The notes: generated by a model from the sequence alone, not told the origin. A stretch of 59,185 nt of DNA from an uncultured Eubacteriales bacterium (GCA_900319935.1 ONQJ01000001.1:1-59185); one strand, 5' to 3'. Positions 1 through 8,442 are shown, counted from the first letter of the stretch. Translations and numbers: made by a program.

Positions 1-894
1 CATGTTGTCGATGGCCTTCTTGACGATCTCGCTGCGGAAGGCGCTGTCGGCCTGCTCGTTGAAGCGCTTTTCGATGTTGGCGCGGATGTCGGCCTTGTAT
101 TCGTCGAGCGTGTCGAAGCCGTTGTCGCCGGCGAACTCGTCGTCGAGCGCGGGCAGCTCGTTGTAGCTCAGGCCGTTGAGCTTTACCTTGAACACGACGG
201 CCTTGCCGGCGAGTTCGGGGGTATACTCCTGCGGGAAGGTGATGTCGAGATCCTTCTCGTCGCCGACCTTCATGCCGACGATCTGCTCCTCAAAGCCGGG
301 GACGAAGGAGTTCGAGCCCAGCTCGAGCTCGTAGCCCTCGGCCTTGCCGCCGTCGAAGCGCTCGCCGTTGAGGAAGCCGTCGAAGTCGATGTTGGCGATA
401 TCGCCCATGCGGGCCTCGCGCTCGTCGGCGCTGACCTTGCGGGCGTTGCGCTTGCGGGCGCTCTCGAGCTCGGCGTTGACGTCGTCGTCGGTGATCTCGC
501 GCACGGGGCGCTCGGCCTCGAGGCCCTTGTACTGGCCGAGGGTGACGGCCGGGTAGATCTCGGCGGAGAAGCTGTAGTCCACGCTCTTGTCGTCGTTGAC
601 CTTCACGTCGGTGATCGCGGGAGCGCCGACGATGTTCAGCTCGCCCTCCTTGACGCCCATGTCAAAGGCGGCGGGAGCCAGCTCGTCCATCGCGTCCTGG
701 TAGAAAACCTCGGCGCCGTACATGCCCTCGATGATGGCGCGCGGAGCCTTGCCCTTGCGGAAGCCGGGGATATATATATTCTTCTTGGCCTTCAGGTAGG
801 CGCTCTGGATGGCCTTTTCGAATTCTTCGGCCAGGCAGCTCACCTGAAAGGATACGGTATTGTCTTCTTTTTTCTCGATGTTCTTGACGATCAT
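1..894 (-). CDS. tig: Trigger factor, C-terminal end cut by window edge
   Basis: Ribosome-bound chaperone and peptidyl-prolyl isomerase that receives nascent chains at the exit tunnel. The minus strand is open for 298 codons from ATG 892-894 to the window edge with no stop. The N-terminus shows the trigger-factor signature IPGFRKGKAPRAII around residues 41-54. An FKBP-type domain follows (GDIANIDFDGFLNGERFDGG), then the start of the helical C-terminal arms. An AGGAGGG ribosome binding site precedes the ATG. The family is usually about 430 residues, so about a third is missing here. It is transcribed away from its neighbour at 1000-1692 by its own promoter. Confidence 0.95.
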   Translation of the reverse strand, partial: MIVKNIEKKEDNTVSFQVSCLAEEFEKAIQSAYLKAKKNIYIPGFRKGKAPRAIIEGMYGAEVFYQDAMDELAPAAFDMGVKEGELNIVGAPAITDVKVNDDKSVDYSFSAEIYPAVTLGQYKGLEAERPVREITDDDVNAELESARKRNARKVSADEREARMGDIANIDFDGFLNGERFDGGKAEGYELELGSNSFVPGFEEQIVGMKVGDEKDLDITFPQEYTPELAGKAVVFKVKLNGLSYNELPALDDEFAGDNGFDTLDEYKADIRANIEKRFNEQADSAFRSEIVKKAIDNM

Positions 895-933
895 GGTTGA
901 TTGCCCTCCTATAATATCTGTACAGACTGCGCT

Positions 934-962
934 ATCATAACAGATTATCGCAGCAAAATCAA
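934..962 (-). promoter_or_regulatory. Sigma-A promoter of tig
   Basis: Minus-strand TTGATT (957-962), 17-bp spacer, TATGAT (934-939), about 40 bp upstream of the tig start. Good match to sigma-A spacing; the -35 is one to two bases off consensus. Confidence 0.55.
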
Positions 963-999
963 TGACAAAATGATGAATTGGCCCTCTGTTTTCAGAGTT

Positions 1000-1692
1000 T
1001 TACGGCAATTTGATCTCCATCGGTTCAAAGCCCAGATGGTCGGCCGAAACCAGACGGAATTCCGTGTCTCCCAGTCTGCCGTTGAAGCTCATGCGGCAGC
1101 CCTTGCCGTGGATGTGGCCGTAGCTGCAAAGAGGCACCTCGTGTTCGCGCAGGAGCGCGAGGATCTCCTCGCAGCGATATCGGAGGAAGATCGGCGGATA
1201 GTGCAGAAAGACGAGCTTTTTCCTGTCGCCCGCCGATTCGAGCGAGGTCTTCAGCCGTCCCACCTCGCGCAGCATGATCTTCCTGTCGTGCCCGTCGCCC
1301 GTCTCCTCCTCGTAGAACCAGCCGCGCGTGCCGCAGAGGGCGTAATCGCCGTATACGAAGGAGTTGTTGTTGAGGATCTCGATCGTAGCGATGCCGTGCG
1401 CGGCAAAGAACTTTTTTGCCTTGGCGGCCGTGCTCCACCAGTAGTCGTGATTGCCCTTGAGGATGATCTTGCGGCCCGGCAGCGAGTCGATGAAAAGAAA
1501 ATCCTCCAGCGCGTCCTCAAGTCCCATGCTCCAGCTGAGATCGCCGCAGAGCACGCAGACGTCGTTGTCATTGAGTTTTGAAAAGCCCTGCTTCAGCTTC
1601 TCCGTGTGGTTTTCCCACACATCGCCGAATACGTCCATGGGCTTGTCCCTGCCGAGGGCAAGGTGCAGATCGCCGATCGCGTAGAGTGCCAT
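1000..1692 (-). CDS. Metallophosphoesterase, calcineurin-like
   Basis: A 230-residue cytoplasmic metallophosphoesterase. The dimetal-site motifs appear in order: GDLHL near residue 8, GDLSW near 51, KGNHDYWW near 79, HYPP near 164 and GHIHG near 193. These are the D-x-H, GD-x, GNHD and GH-x-H blocks of the calcineurin-like fold. Substrate is unknown; the family includes phosphodiesterases and protein phosphatases, and the sequence does not discriminate. Length is normal for a stand-alone domain. The start ATG 1690-1692 has a GAGGT ribosome binding site. It stands alone between tig and a divergent DUF1540 gene. Confidence 0.85.
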   Translation of the reverse strand: MALYAIGDLHLALGRDKPMDVFGDVWENHTEKLKQGFSKLNDNDVCVLCGDLSWSMGLEDALEDFLFIDSLPGRKIILKGNHDYWWSTAAKAKKFFAAHGIATIEILNNNSFVYGDYALCGTRGWFYEEETGDGHDRKIMLREVGRLKTSLESAGDRKKLVFLHYPPIFLRYRCEEILALLREHEVPLCSYGHIHGKGCRMSFNGRLGDTEFRLVSADHLGFEPMEIKLP

Positions 1693-1765
1693 GTCCGACC
1701 TCGCATAAAAACAGATTGCGGTTCAAAAACTACTATCGATCCGTTTACGGAAAGGAGTGCTTCAA

Positions 1766-1939
1766 ATGAGCGAAAGCAAGCATGAGATCCTGCCCGGCGT
1801 GGGCTGCGACGTGACGAGCTGCAAGTACAACACCGTCGACTGCCGCTGCTGCGCCGAGGGCATCCGCGTCCGGAACGAGAAGGCAGAGACGAGGGCGGAG
1901 ACCTATTGCTCGACCTTTCGTCCGCGCGGGAGCGTTTAG
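1766..1939 (+). CDS. DUF1540 domain protein, 57 aa
   Basis: Small Cys-rich protein of the DUF1540 type common in Clostridia; function unknown. It has CDVTSCKYN followed by DCRCCAEGI and a later YCSTF, five cysteines in 57 residues that suggest a metal or disulfide knuckle. ATG 1766 is chosen over an upstream GTG because AAAGGAG lies 8 nt before it. It diverges from the metallophosphoesterase and is followed at once by a terminator-like hairpin, so it is probably monocistronic. Confidence 0.8.
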   Translation: MSESKHEILPGVGCDVTSCKYNTVDCRCCAEGIRVRNEKAETRAETYCSTFRPRGSV

Positions 1940-1942
1940 GAT

Positions 1943-1972
1943 GAAAAGGGGGCGGAAACCGTCCGCCCCTAC
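1943..1972. terminator. Terminator-like hairpin between convergent genes
   Basis: GGGGCGGA and its complement TCCGCCCC form an 8-bp GC-rich stem with a short loop between the DUF1540 gene (+) and yraN (-). The T tract is poor on both strands. Confidence 0.5.
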
Positions 1973-1975
1973 ATA

Positions 1976-2335
1976 TCATTCAAAGGCGTTTTCGATGTGG
2001 TTGAGCGTGATCTTTCCCTCCGCGCCCCGCGGGGCGTAGATCTCGATCACGTCGAAGCGCGGCTGCAGCCCGGTCTCGTGCTGCGAGAGCCAGAGCGCCG
2101 CCGTCGTGCGGATGCGCTGCCGCTTGGCCGCGGTGACGAACTCGCGCGCCGCGGCGAAGTCCGCGCTCCTGCGCAGCTTGACCTCGACGAAGACGATATA
2201 GCTCCCCTTCTGCGCGATGAGGTCGATCTCGCCGGAGCGGCAGGCGAAATTCGTCTCCACGATCCGATAGCCGTGCCAGCGCAGCCAGCGCGCCGCGCGT
2301 TCCTCGCCGAAGCGTCCCAGTTCACGGGCTTCCAT
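1976..2335 (-). CDS. yraN: YraN/UPF0102 family endonuclease-like protein
   Basis: A 119-residue protein with the UPF0102 layout: GRFGEERAARWL at the N-terminus, then SGEIDLIAQ, then FVEVKLR. The D and ExK residues form a PD-(D/E)xK nuclease-like site. Biological role is unsettled in the family. It overlaps the stop of rnhB by one base, giving the common order lepB-ylqF-rnhB-yraN. Confidence 0.9.
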   Translation of the reverse strand: MEARELGRFGEERAARWLRWHGYRIVETNFACRSGEIDLIAQKGSYIVFVEVKLRRSADFAAAREFVTAAKRQRIRTTAALWLSQHETGLQPRFDVIEIYAPRGAEGKITLNHIENAFE

Positions 2336-2934
2336 CAGTGCATCTTCCTCAAAAAGCTCATCCTGTGGATGGGGCTCGGACCGTATTCGCGGATCGCGGC
2401 GTAATGCGCCGCCGTGCCGTAGCCCTTGTGCCTGTCAAAGCCGTACTGCGGGTACTTCTCCGCCATTTCAAGCATATAGCGGTCTCGCGTCACCTTGGCG
2501 AGGATGCTCGCCGCGGCGATGTCGGCGCACTTGCCGTCGCCGCCGATCACGCAGCGGCTCGGCAGGGCGATGCCCTTGTTCCGATTGCCGTCGATGAGCG
2601 CGAGCGCGGGGACGACGGAGAGCTTCTCGATCGCGCGGTTCATGGCGAGGAAGGTCGCCTCAAGGATGTTTTTCTCCTCGATCTCCTCTACCGAGGCGAA
2701 TGCGACGCCGAAGGCGATCGCTTTGCCGACGATCTCGTCGTAGAGCGCCTCGCGCCGTTTTTCGCTGAGCTTTTTCGAGTCGTTGAGGCCCTCGATCACA
2801 GTTCCCCTGGGCAGGATCACGGCCGCGGCGCACACCGGGCCGGCCAGCGGGCCGCGTCCGGCCTCGTCCACGCCGCAGAGCGGAGACAGGCCGCTGTCGT
2901 AGATCTCGTTTTCCAGGCTCCAAAGCTCCGTCAT
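2335..2934 (-). CDS. rnhB: Ribonuclease HII
   Basis: Removes misincorporated ribonucleotides and RNA from RNA-DNA hybrids. The 199-residue protein carries GVDEAGRGPLAGPV at about residues 20-33 with the catalytic D-E pair. It also has NDSKKLSEKRRE, and ASILAKVTRD in the C-terminal half, all typical of type 2 RNase H. Length is normal. It overlaps ylqF by 4 bp (start codon inside the ylqF end), so translation is probably coupled. Confidence 0.95.
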   Translation of the reverse strand: MTELWSLENEIYDSGLSPLCGVDEAGRGPLAGPVCAAAVILPRGTVIEGLNDSKKLSEKRREALYDEIVGKAIAFGVAFASVEEIEEKNILEATFLAMNRAIEKLSVVPALALIDGNRNKGIALPSRCVIGGDGKCADIAAASILAKVTRDRYMLEMAEKYPQYGFDRHKGYGTAAHYAAIREYGPSPIHRMSFLRKMH

Positions 2935-3737
2935 TCCGGTCTCTCCAGGCTCAGGCGGCCGAGCTTGCCGCCGTGGTATTCGTCCAGGAGCGTATTGGCC
3001 AGCTCAAAACCGTTCTCCTCCCCCGTGCGGACAACGCCGTAGCGCTCTTTGACCGCGTCGGGGTAGAGCTCGCACAGCCGCAGCATGAAATTCGCGGCCA
3101 GGGTCTCGCGGTCGAGCACGTCGCTTTTGATCGCGTTGGTGACGGCCAGCATCTCGCCGACCTCCTGACTGTCGAATTTCGGCCAGAGGATGCCCGGCGT
3201 GTCGAGCAGATCCAGCGAGCGGTCGATGCTGATCCACTGGCGGCCGCGCGTCACGCCCGGCTTGTCGCCCGCCGCCGCGGCCTTCCGCCCCGCGACCTTG
3301 TTGATAAACGTGGACTTGCCGACGTTCGGGATGCCCAGCACCATGATCCTGAGACCGCGGCCGCTCTGTCCCTTGCGTTCATATTCGGCAAGCTTGTCCC
3401 GGAGCAGCTCGCGCACGGCGGCGGGAAAGGCGTTCACGCCGCGGCCGGAGCGCGCGTCCGTTTCGAGCACGGCGAGTCCCTGCGCGCGGAAATACGCGGC
3501 CCATTTCTTCGTCACAGCCGGATCGGCCAGGTCGCAGCGGTTGAGGATCACGAGCCGGGGCTTGCCGGCGGCAAGCCGGTCGATGTCCGGGTTGCGGCTC
3601 GAGCGCGGGATGCGGGCGTCCAGGATCTCGCACACCGCGTCGACGAGTCTGACGTTCTCCTCGATCATGCGCTGGGCCTTGGTCATGTGCCCGGGGAACC
3701 ACTGGATATTCAGCTTTTCAAAGCTGTTTTCAGCCAT
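2931..3737 (-). CDS. ylqF: Ribosome biogenesis GTPase YlqF/RbgA
   Basis: Circularly permuted GTPase needed for late 50S assembly in Firmicutes. At 268 residues it opens with NIQWFPGHMTKA, a family hallmark. The permuted G motifs follow: a degenerate G4 (NRCD), then G1 (GIPNVGKST), then G3 (DTPG). It overlaps lepB by one base and rnhB by 4 bp, consistent with one operon. Confidence 0.95.
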   Translation of the reverse strand: MAENSFEKLNIQWFPGHMTKAQRMIEENVRLVDAVCEILDARIPRSSRNPDIDRLAAGKPRLVILNRCDLADPAVTKKWAAYFRAQGLAVLETDARSGRGVNAFPAAVRELLRDKLAEYERKGQSGRGLRIMVLGIPNVGKSTFINKVAGRKAAAAGDKPGVTRGRQWISIDRSLDLLDTPGILWPKFDSQEVGEMLAVTNAIKSDVLDRETLAANFMLRLCELYPDAVKERYGVVRTGEENGFELANTLLDEYHGGKLGRLSLERPE

Positions 3738-4315
3738 TATTCCACGCTCCCGAAGCTTTCAAAGGGATAGACCACCAGCAGGACCTTGCCGATGACCAGG
3801 CGCTTGTCCACCATGCCGATGCGCTTGTCGCGGCTGTCGGTGGAGGCGTTGCGGTTGTCTCCCATGACAAAAAGGCAGTTATCCGGGACGGTCTGCGGGC
3901 CGATGAAGTCGATCTTCGTGGTCGTGAGGACGTCGATATAGTCCTCCTCGAGCGCCTCGCCGTTGACGTAGACGACGCCCTTTTCAAAGTCGATGTTCAC
4001 CACGTCGCCCGCCACGGCGACCACGCGCTTGACCAGCGCCTTGTTGTCGTCGTAGCTGTCCTTCTTGAACACGACGATGTCGCCGCGCGCAGGCTCGTAG
4101 AAAAGGTCCGATACCAGTACCTTGTCGCCGTTGTTCAGCGTCGGGAACATCGAGGTGCCGTGCACGTCCATGATGCGCAGCACGAACACGAAGACCAGCA
4201 CGCAGATCAGCAGCGCCGAGATCAGCGACTGGATCCAGTCGTAGGCCTCGCGCCGCGCCTGGACCTCCGGCGGTACCTGTTCCTTTTTCTTCTTTTTGTT
4301 TTTCTTTTCGTCCAT
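3737..4315 (-). CDS. lepB: Signal peptidase I
   Basis: Membrane serine protease that removes Sec signal peptides. A Lys-rich cytoplasmic start is followed by one membrane segment (about residues 28-48). GTSMFPTL carries the nucleophile Ser (about 55), KRVVAVAGD the general-base Lys (about 96), and GDNRNASTDSR the box E region. ATG 4315 is preferred over ATG 4339 because AGGAG lies about 9 nt upstream only of the former. That gives 192 residues, normal for Gram-positive SipS/LepB. Confidence 0.93.
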   Translation of the reverse strand: MDEKKNKKKKKEQVPPEVQARREAYDWIQSLISALLICVLVFVFVLRIMDVHGTSMFPTLNNGDKVLVSDLFYEPARGDIVVFKKDSYDDNKALVKRVVAVAGDVVNIDFEKGVVYVNGEALEEDYIDVLTTTKIDFIGPQTVPDNCLFVMGDNRNASTDSRDKRIGMVDKRLVIGKVLLVVYPFESFGSVE

Positions 4316-4387
4316 AGGAAAGCGTCTCCTGTCGCGCATGAATTCTAACTAAATGATTATACACCTTTTTATGGGTATGTGGCAATA

Positions 4388-4415
4388 ATAAAAAAAGGAA
4401 GCCCTTGAGGCTTCC
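4388..4415 (-). terminator. Second terminator downstream of rplS
   Basis: GGAAGCC and GGCTTCC pair around a 5-nt loop. On the minus strand the stem is followed by a run of seven T. It acts as a back-up to the stronger hairpin at 4550-4588 and also shields lepB from rplS read-through. Confidence 0.75.
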
Positions 4416-4472
4416 CCGTTTTTGGTTTCAGGTCATTTGCGTGCGTCAGTCTCCCATCACGCAAGGGGTGAT

Positions 4473-4548
4473 TGTGAAGAGGGGGCGGGGAGCCCTCTCT
4501 TCACGTTCAATCATTCCGAAGCAAAAGCCTTCGGCGCTTTTGCTTCGG
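4473..4548. repeat. Cluster of two further perfect hairpins between two terminators
   Basis: GTGAAGA with a paired TCTTCAC (about 4474-4504) and CCGAAGCAAAAGC with GCTTTTGCTTCGG (4516-4548). Together with the flanking terminators this makes four consecutive stem-loops in about 200 bp, with no ORF of note. Confidence 0.6.
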
Positions 4549-4549
4549 T

Positions 4550-4588
4550 CACGAAAAAAGGAAGCCTCGAAGGCTTCCTTTTTTCGTG
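4550..4588 (-). terminator. Main rho-independent terminator of rplS
   Basis: A 17-bp stem beginning CACGAAAAAAGGAAGCCT, short loop, and the exact complement. The A/T part gives a U tract on either strand. Lies 5 bp downstream of the rplS stop. Confidence 0.9.
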
Positions 4589-4593
4589 ACATA

Positions 4594-4935
4594 TCAGAGA
4601 CGCTCTTTGACCTTGGCGCTCTTGCCGACGCGGTCGCGCAGGTAGTAGAGCTTCGCGCGGCGCACCTTGCCCTTGCGGACGGTGGTCACGGAGACGATGG
4701 AGGGAGAATGTACCGGAAATACCTTCTCGCAGCCGACGCCGTAGGAGATGCGGCGCACGGTGATGGTCTCGTTGATGCCGCCGTGCTTCTTGGCGATGAT
4801 CGTGCCTTCGAAAGCCTGCGTACGCTCGCGGTTGCCTTCCTTGACGCGGACGAGGACACGCACGGTGTCGCCGACGTTCATTTCGGGCAGTTCGCTCTTC
4901 ATATACTTGTCACTGAGAATTTTGACCAGATCCAT
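4594..4935 (-). CDS. rplS: Large ribosomal subunit protein bL19
   Basis: Structural protein at the 30S-50S interface. The 113 residues contain [20 protein letters not shown], the typical bL19 SH3-like start, and [18 protein letters not shown] 4935 (MDLVKIL) is chosen because GAAAGGATTGG lies just upstream and it gives the normal family length. An earlier ATG at 4968 lacks a ribosome binding site and adds 11 atypical residues. The gene has its own promoter and leader upstream and a double terminator downstream. Confidence 0.97.
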   Translation of the reverse strand: MDLVKILSDKYMKSELPEMNVGDTVRVLVRVKEGNRERTQAFEGTIIAKKHGGINETITVRRISYGVGCEKVFPVHSPSIVSVTTVRKGKVRRAKLYYLRDRVGKSAKVKERL

Positions 4936-5037
4936 TACAATCCAATCCTTTCGAATATAGACGTTCATGTCGGAGGGCGCTCGTTCACGCCGCGCAGCGG
5001 ACCGCCTTTCTCACGCCTGTGACCCTCACAGGCTTTG
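4936..5037 (-). ncRNA. rplS 5' leader, candidate L19 autoregulatory RNA
   Basis: The roughly 100-nt transcribed leader between the promoter and rplS can fold. AGCCTGTGA and its partner in TCACAGGC form a stem near the 5' end, and a GC-rich inverted pair lies closer to the start codon. L19 leaders are a known Firmicutes cis-regulatory class. Assignment here rests on position and foldability, not a covariance match. Confidence 0.5.
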
Positions 5038-5039
5038 AT

Positions 5040-5068
5040 AGGATATCACAACAAAGGAAGGAATGCAA
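5040..5068 (-). promoter_or_regulatory. Sigma-A promoter of rplS
   Basis: TTGCAT (5063-5068), 17-bp spacer, TATCCT (5040-5045) on the minus strand. Confidence 0.6.
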
Positions 5069-5075
5069 GTATTTT

Positions 5076-5735
5076 TTATCGGAACAAGCGCATTTTTTCG
5101 TCGTAGGTCTCAACGCGTGTGAATTTGGCGAAATCCGGCGCGATCTCCGGCGCGAGCGCGCGCAGCGCGGCCGGCAGCAGGTCGGGGTTGAGCGTAGGGT
5201 TCTGCGCGCTGATCACGGCCGAGACCTGCACGCCGTCCTCCCCCGCCGTGAAGAGGATCTCCCAGATCGAGGGACGGATGTCGACCTCGCCGAAGCCGCG
5301 CTTGGTTTTCTTCTCGATCAGGATCGAGGGGCGGGCGAAAAAGGCCGCAAGCCGCTCTTGCATTATGTCAACTTGCCTGTCGTCGTATTCAAATATTCCC
5401 TCGACCCTGAGCCACTTCAGTTCCGCGTTTTTTCTTGACGGCTCATAGATCTCCTGCACCTCGATCCCCTCCGGCATCGTGGCGTTGAGACGCTCGATCA
5501 ATGATGTTATGTCAACTTCTTCGAGCAGGCGGAAGTCCATCAGTTCGCACAGGCTTGCCGTACCGACGGAGAGCGGCAGGGCGATGGAGATCTGCGGGCG
5601 GGGATTGAAGCCCTCGGAGTACTGCAGGCGGCTGCCCGCGCGGGAAAAGGCGCGCTGCATCGTCGCCATCAGGTCGAGATGTGAGATGTAGATCGCCCGC
5701 CCGGTCTTGGAAAAACGCATACGCAGCTTATTCAT
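5076..5735 (-). CDS. DUF2344 / TIGR03936 radical SAM-linked protein
   Basis: A 219-residue protein of the family always found beside TIGR03960-type radical SAM enzymes. It opens with LRMRFSKTGRAIYISHLDLM and continues with GFNPRPQISIALPLSVG, both recognisable family segments. Function is unknown; a role in RNA or ribosome modification has been suggested from phyletic pattern only. Its start overlaps the stop of the upstream radical SAM gene by 8 bp, so the two are almost certainly co-translated. A related protein is sometimes fused to the radical SAM domain. Confidence 0.88.
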   Translation of the reverse strand: MNKLRMRFSKTGRAIYISHLDLMATMQRAFSRAGSRLQYSEGFNPRPQISIALPLSVGTASLCELMDFRLLEEVDITSLIERLNATMPEGIEVQEIYEPSRKNAELKWLRVEGIFEYDDRQVDIMQERLAAFFARPSILIEKKTKRGFGEVDIRPSIWEILFTAGEDGVQVSAVISAQNPTLNPDLLPAALRALAPEIAPDFAKFTRVETYDEKMRLFR

Positions 5736-7563
5736 CGCAATTCCTCCCGTGCAGGAGCCTCGCCGCGCCGCAGGCCGAGCAGGCCTTGCGGCAGTCGGGC
5801 GAGAGCTCGGAGCGGTACGCCCGCTCGCGCTCTGTCAGCAAATGCTGCCGCCGAACTCCCACGTCGATCATGTCCCAGGGCAGGACCTCGTCCGTCCCCC
5901 GCTCGCGCGAGGCGTAGAAGGCAAGGTCGAGCCCGCAGCTCTCAAAGGCCCTTTCCCAGCGCTCGAAGCGGAAGTAATCCGACCAGGCGTCGAGCCGTCC
6001 GCCCTGCCGCCAGACCTCCTCGAGCACGTCGCCCAGACGCCGGTCGCCGCGCGAGAGCGCGGATTCGATGACGCTGGTCTCCGCATCGTGCCAGTTGTAG
6101 GTGACGTTGCGCGCAGTGATCGAGGCGCGCAGCAGATTCACGCGGCGGAGGTATTCCTCCTTGCTGATCTGCGCCTCCCACTGGAAGGGGCTGTGCGGCT
6201 TGGGGATGAAGCAGGAGGTCGAGATCGTGATGCGCACGCCGCGGTTTTTGTTTTTCGCGTTCTCGCGCCAGCAGTGCAATACCTCGTCCGCCATGTCCGC
6301 GATGCCGCGGATATCCTCGTCCGTCTCGGTGGGCAGACCGAGCATGTAGTAGAGCTTCACGCTGTTCCAGCCGCCGGCGAAAGCGATGGCGCAGGTATGC
6401 AGCAGCTCCTCCTGCGTGACGTTCTTGTTGATCGCGTCGCGCAGGCGCTGGCTACCGCCCTCGACGGCGAAGGTCAGGCCCGTCTTGCGCACGCGCTGGA
6501 GCCGCTCCATGAGTTCCATCGAGAAGTTGTCCGCGCGCAGCGAGGGCAGCGCCAGGCCGATGCTCCGCGGCTCGCAGTAGTCCAGCAGACCGTCGCAGAG
6601 CTCGTTGAGACAGCGGTAGTCGCTCGTCGAGAGCGAGAGCAGCGTCACGTCTTCGTAGCCGGTGTTCTGCAGCGTCTCGATGCCCTGGCGGATCAGCGTC
6701 TCCGGTTTCTTTGCGCGGATCGGGCGGTAGATATGTCCCGCCTGGCAGAAGCGGCAGCCGCGCACGCAGCCGCGGAAAAGCTCGATGTCCACCTTGTCCT
6801 GCACGACCTCGGTGGAGGGCACGATCGGATCGGTCGGGTAAGGCGCCGCGTCAAGATCTTCGACGATGCGCTTGCGCACCTTTTCGGGCGCGCCGTCCTT
6901 CGGCGTGATGCTCTTTACCGTGCCGTCGCCGTTCCACGCGATCTCGTACAGGCTCGGGACGTACACGCCGCCGATCTGCGCGGCTTTTGCGAGGAACTCC
7001 TTCTTCGTCCAGCCCGACGCCTTGGCCTCGCGCAGCAGGGTCAGGAGCTCATTGTTCATCTCCTCGCCCTCGCCGATGACGAAAAGGTCCATGAAGGCGG
7101 CCATCGGCTCGGCGTTCACACAGGCGGAGCCGCCGGCAAAAACAAGGGGCAGAAGCTCCGGTCTGTCCGCGCTGCGCAGCGGGAGACCCGCCATGTCGAG
7201 CATGTCCAGCACCGTGGTGTAGGCCATCTCATAGCCGATCGAAAAGGCCAGCGCGTCGAATTCGGAGAGACTGTCGCCGCTCTCGAGCGCGTAGAGAGGC
7301 ATGAGCGCCTTTTCCATTTCCTCGTACATGTCCCCCCAGGGGGCGAAGCATCGCTCGCACCAGACAAAGGGCAGGCTGTTCATCGTCTTGTAGAGGATCT
7401 TCAGCCCGAGATTGGACATGCCGATCTCGTAAGTGTCCGGGAAACAGAAGGCCAGGCGCAGTTCGACGCTGCGCTTGTCCTTGATGATCTGGTTGTATTC
7501 TCCGCCGGTATAGCGCGCGGGCTTCTGCACGCGCGGGAGGATGCGTTCAAGGCGTTTGTCCAT
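5728..7563 (-). CDS. TIGR03960-type radical SAM protein
   Basis: A 611-residue iron-sulfur enzyme. The N-terminal third resembles a B12-binding-like fold (LAFCFPDTYEIGMSNLGLKILY). The central radical SAM domain has C-x3-C-x2-C in FRGCVRGCRFCQAGH (about residues 275-290). Further family blocks are TFAVEGGSQRLRDAINKN and SVKLYYMLGLPTETDEDI. A Cys cluster closes the C-terminus. Substrate unknown. It is first gene of a two-gene operon with the DUF2344 partner. Confidence 0.9.
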   Translation of the reverse strand: MDKRLERILPRVQKPARYTGGEYNQIIKDKRSVELRLAFCFPDTYEIGMSNLGLKILYKTMNSLPFVWCERCFAPWGDMYEEMEKALMPLYALESGDSLSEFDALAFSIGYEMAYTTVLDMLDMAGLPLRSADRPELLPLVFAGGSACVNAEPMAAFMDLFVIGEGEEMNNELLTLLREAKASGWTKKEFLAKAAQIGGVYVPSLYEIAWNGDGTVKSITPKDGAPEKVRKRIVEDLDAAPYPTDPIVPSTEVVQDKVDIELFRGCVRGCRFCQAGHIYRPIRAKKPETLIRQGIETLQNTGYEDVTLLSLSTSDYRCLNELCDGLLDYCEPRSIGLALPSLRADNFSMELMERLQRVRKTGLTFAVEGGSQRLRDAINKNVTQEELLHTCAIAFAGGWNSVKLYYMLGLPTETDEDIRGIADMADEVLHCWRENAKNKNRGVRITISTSCFIPKPHSPFQWEAQISKEEYLRRVNLLRASITARNVTYNWHDAETSVIESALSRGDRRLGDVLEEVWRQGGRLDAWSDYFRFERWERAFESCGLDLAFYASRERGTDEVLPWDMIDVGVRRQHLLTERERAYRSELSPDCRKACSACGAARLLHGRNCDE

Positions 7564-7593
7564 GCTGCGCTCCGTTTTCTTTGGTATTGTTTT

Positions 7594-7622
7594 ATTTTAC
7601 AATAGTTCCCTTCGTTTTACAA
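7594..7622 (-). promoter_or_regulatory. Sigma-A promoter of the radical SAM operon
   Basis: TTGTAA (7617-7622), 17-bp spacer, TAAAAT (7594-7599) on the minus strand, just upstream of the 7563 start and overlapping the end of the M50 gene. Confidence 0.5.
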
Positions 7623-8202
7623 GTACGGCCTTGTCCGGCTGGGCAAGCAGCAGCCACAGCGAGACGATCGTCAGCGCCGTGCCCTCGCCGCGCCACATCA
7701 GGAGCGTTCCGGCCAATAAAAGCGCCGTCGCGAGCGTGAGGCTCACGCCCTTCGTCAGCGCGTCCCCTCTTCTGCCGCCGAGCAGTTCCGCGGCGATGAT
7801 CGAGAAGATGCGGCCTCCGTCGAGCGGCAGGATCGGCAGCAGATTGAAAAGGGAAAGCAGCAGCGACACCCCCGCCGAGAGCGCAAGCACCCCGTTGGAA
7901 CCTCCGCGGGCGAAATACGAAGCGGCAAAGGCGTATCCGAGGCCCGCGGCCGGACCCGCGAGCGCGGAAACGGCATGTCCGAGCGGCGAACAAAGGCCGG
8001 AATACTCGATACACAGGCCGCGCAGATCCGCCGTGATGCGCCGGATGCGCAGGCCGTAGAGCCGCAGAGCGACGATATGTCCGAGCTCATGGACGATCGC
8101 CGGGGCGAGGATGGCGGCAAGCTCGGAAAAGCTCGCCGTGCAGTAAAAGAATGCGCCGAGCAGAGCCGCGCCCGGGCTTATCGAAAGTCGTCCCCTGTCC
8201 AT
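7597..8202 (-). CDS. SpoIVFB-like M50 site-2 metalloprotease
   Basis: A 201-residue intramembrane zinc protease. The active-site HELGH lies at about residues 38-42 inside a hydrophobic segment, and LPILPLDGGRI near residue 120 supplies the third zinc ligand. Multiple membrane helices follow. The size and layout match the SpoIVFB branch, whose B. subtilis member processes pro-sigma-K; that role here is an inference. It starts immediately after the stop of the small membrane gene at 8203-8442, so they probably act together. Confidence 0.82.
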   Translation of the reverse strand: MDRGRLSISPGAALLGAFFYCTASFSELAAILAPAIVHELGHIVALRLYGLRIRRITADLRGLCIEYSGLCSPLGHAVSALAGPAAGLGYAFAASYFARGGSNGVLALSAGVSLLLSLFNLLPILPLDGGRIFSIIAAELLGGRRGDALTKGVSLTLATALLLAGTLLMWRGEGTALTIVSLWLLLAQPDKAVLVKRRELL

Positions 8203-8442
8203 TTATCGCTCCCCCGTCTCCTCCTGCGCGTAGTCGCGAAAAACGGCGATCAACTTTTCGCCCAGCTCCCGATCGCTCAGCCCTCTGCCGAGCGCCGTGA
8301 CGGCGGCCGTATAGTCCCGGTCCGCCGCGGTGAGGCGCAGCGCCTCGTGCCGCAGCACGTCCATCTGCGCGGGAAACAGCAGCTTGATCGCCGTGAGCAG
8401 GATGAAGACCGCCGAGGCGATATAGACCCTGACCTTGTCCAC
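8203..8442 (-). CDS. Small membrane protein preceding the M50 protease
   Basis: 79 residues with one N-terminal membrane segment (VRVYIASAVFILLTAIKLLF) and a charged soluble tail. GTG 8442 is chosen since GGGAGGTGA lies just upstream; the longer reading from 8463 has no such site. No family recognised. In other Clostridia a SpoIVFA-type partner often precedes SpoIVFB. This protein could be a minimal equivalent by position, but it lacks any visible M23 domain. Confidence 0.65.
   Translation of the reverse strand: MDKVRVYIASAVFILLTAIKLLFPAQMDVLRHEALRLTAADRDYTAAVTALGRGLSDRELGEKLIAVFRDYAQEETGER

Noticed and set aside
5707..7605. 632-codon open frame on the plus strand
   Set aside because: Antisense shadow of the radical SAM gene; protein is Arg/Ala/Val-rich with no domain, caused by GC-rich third positions.
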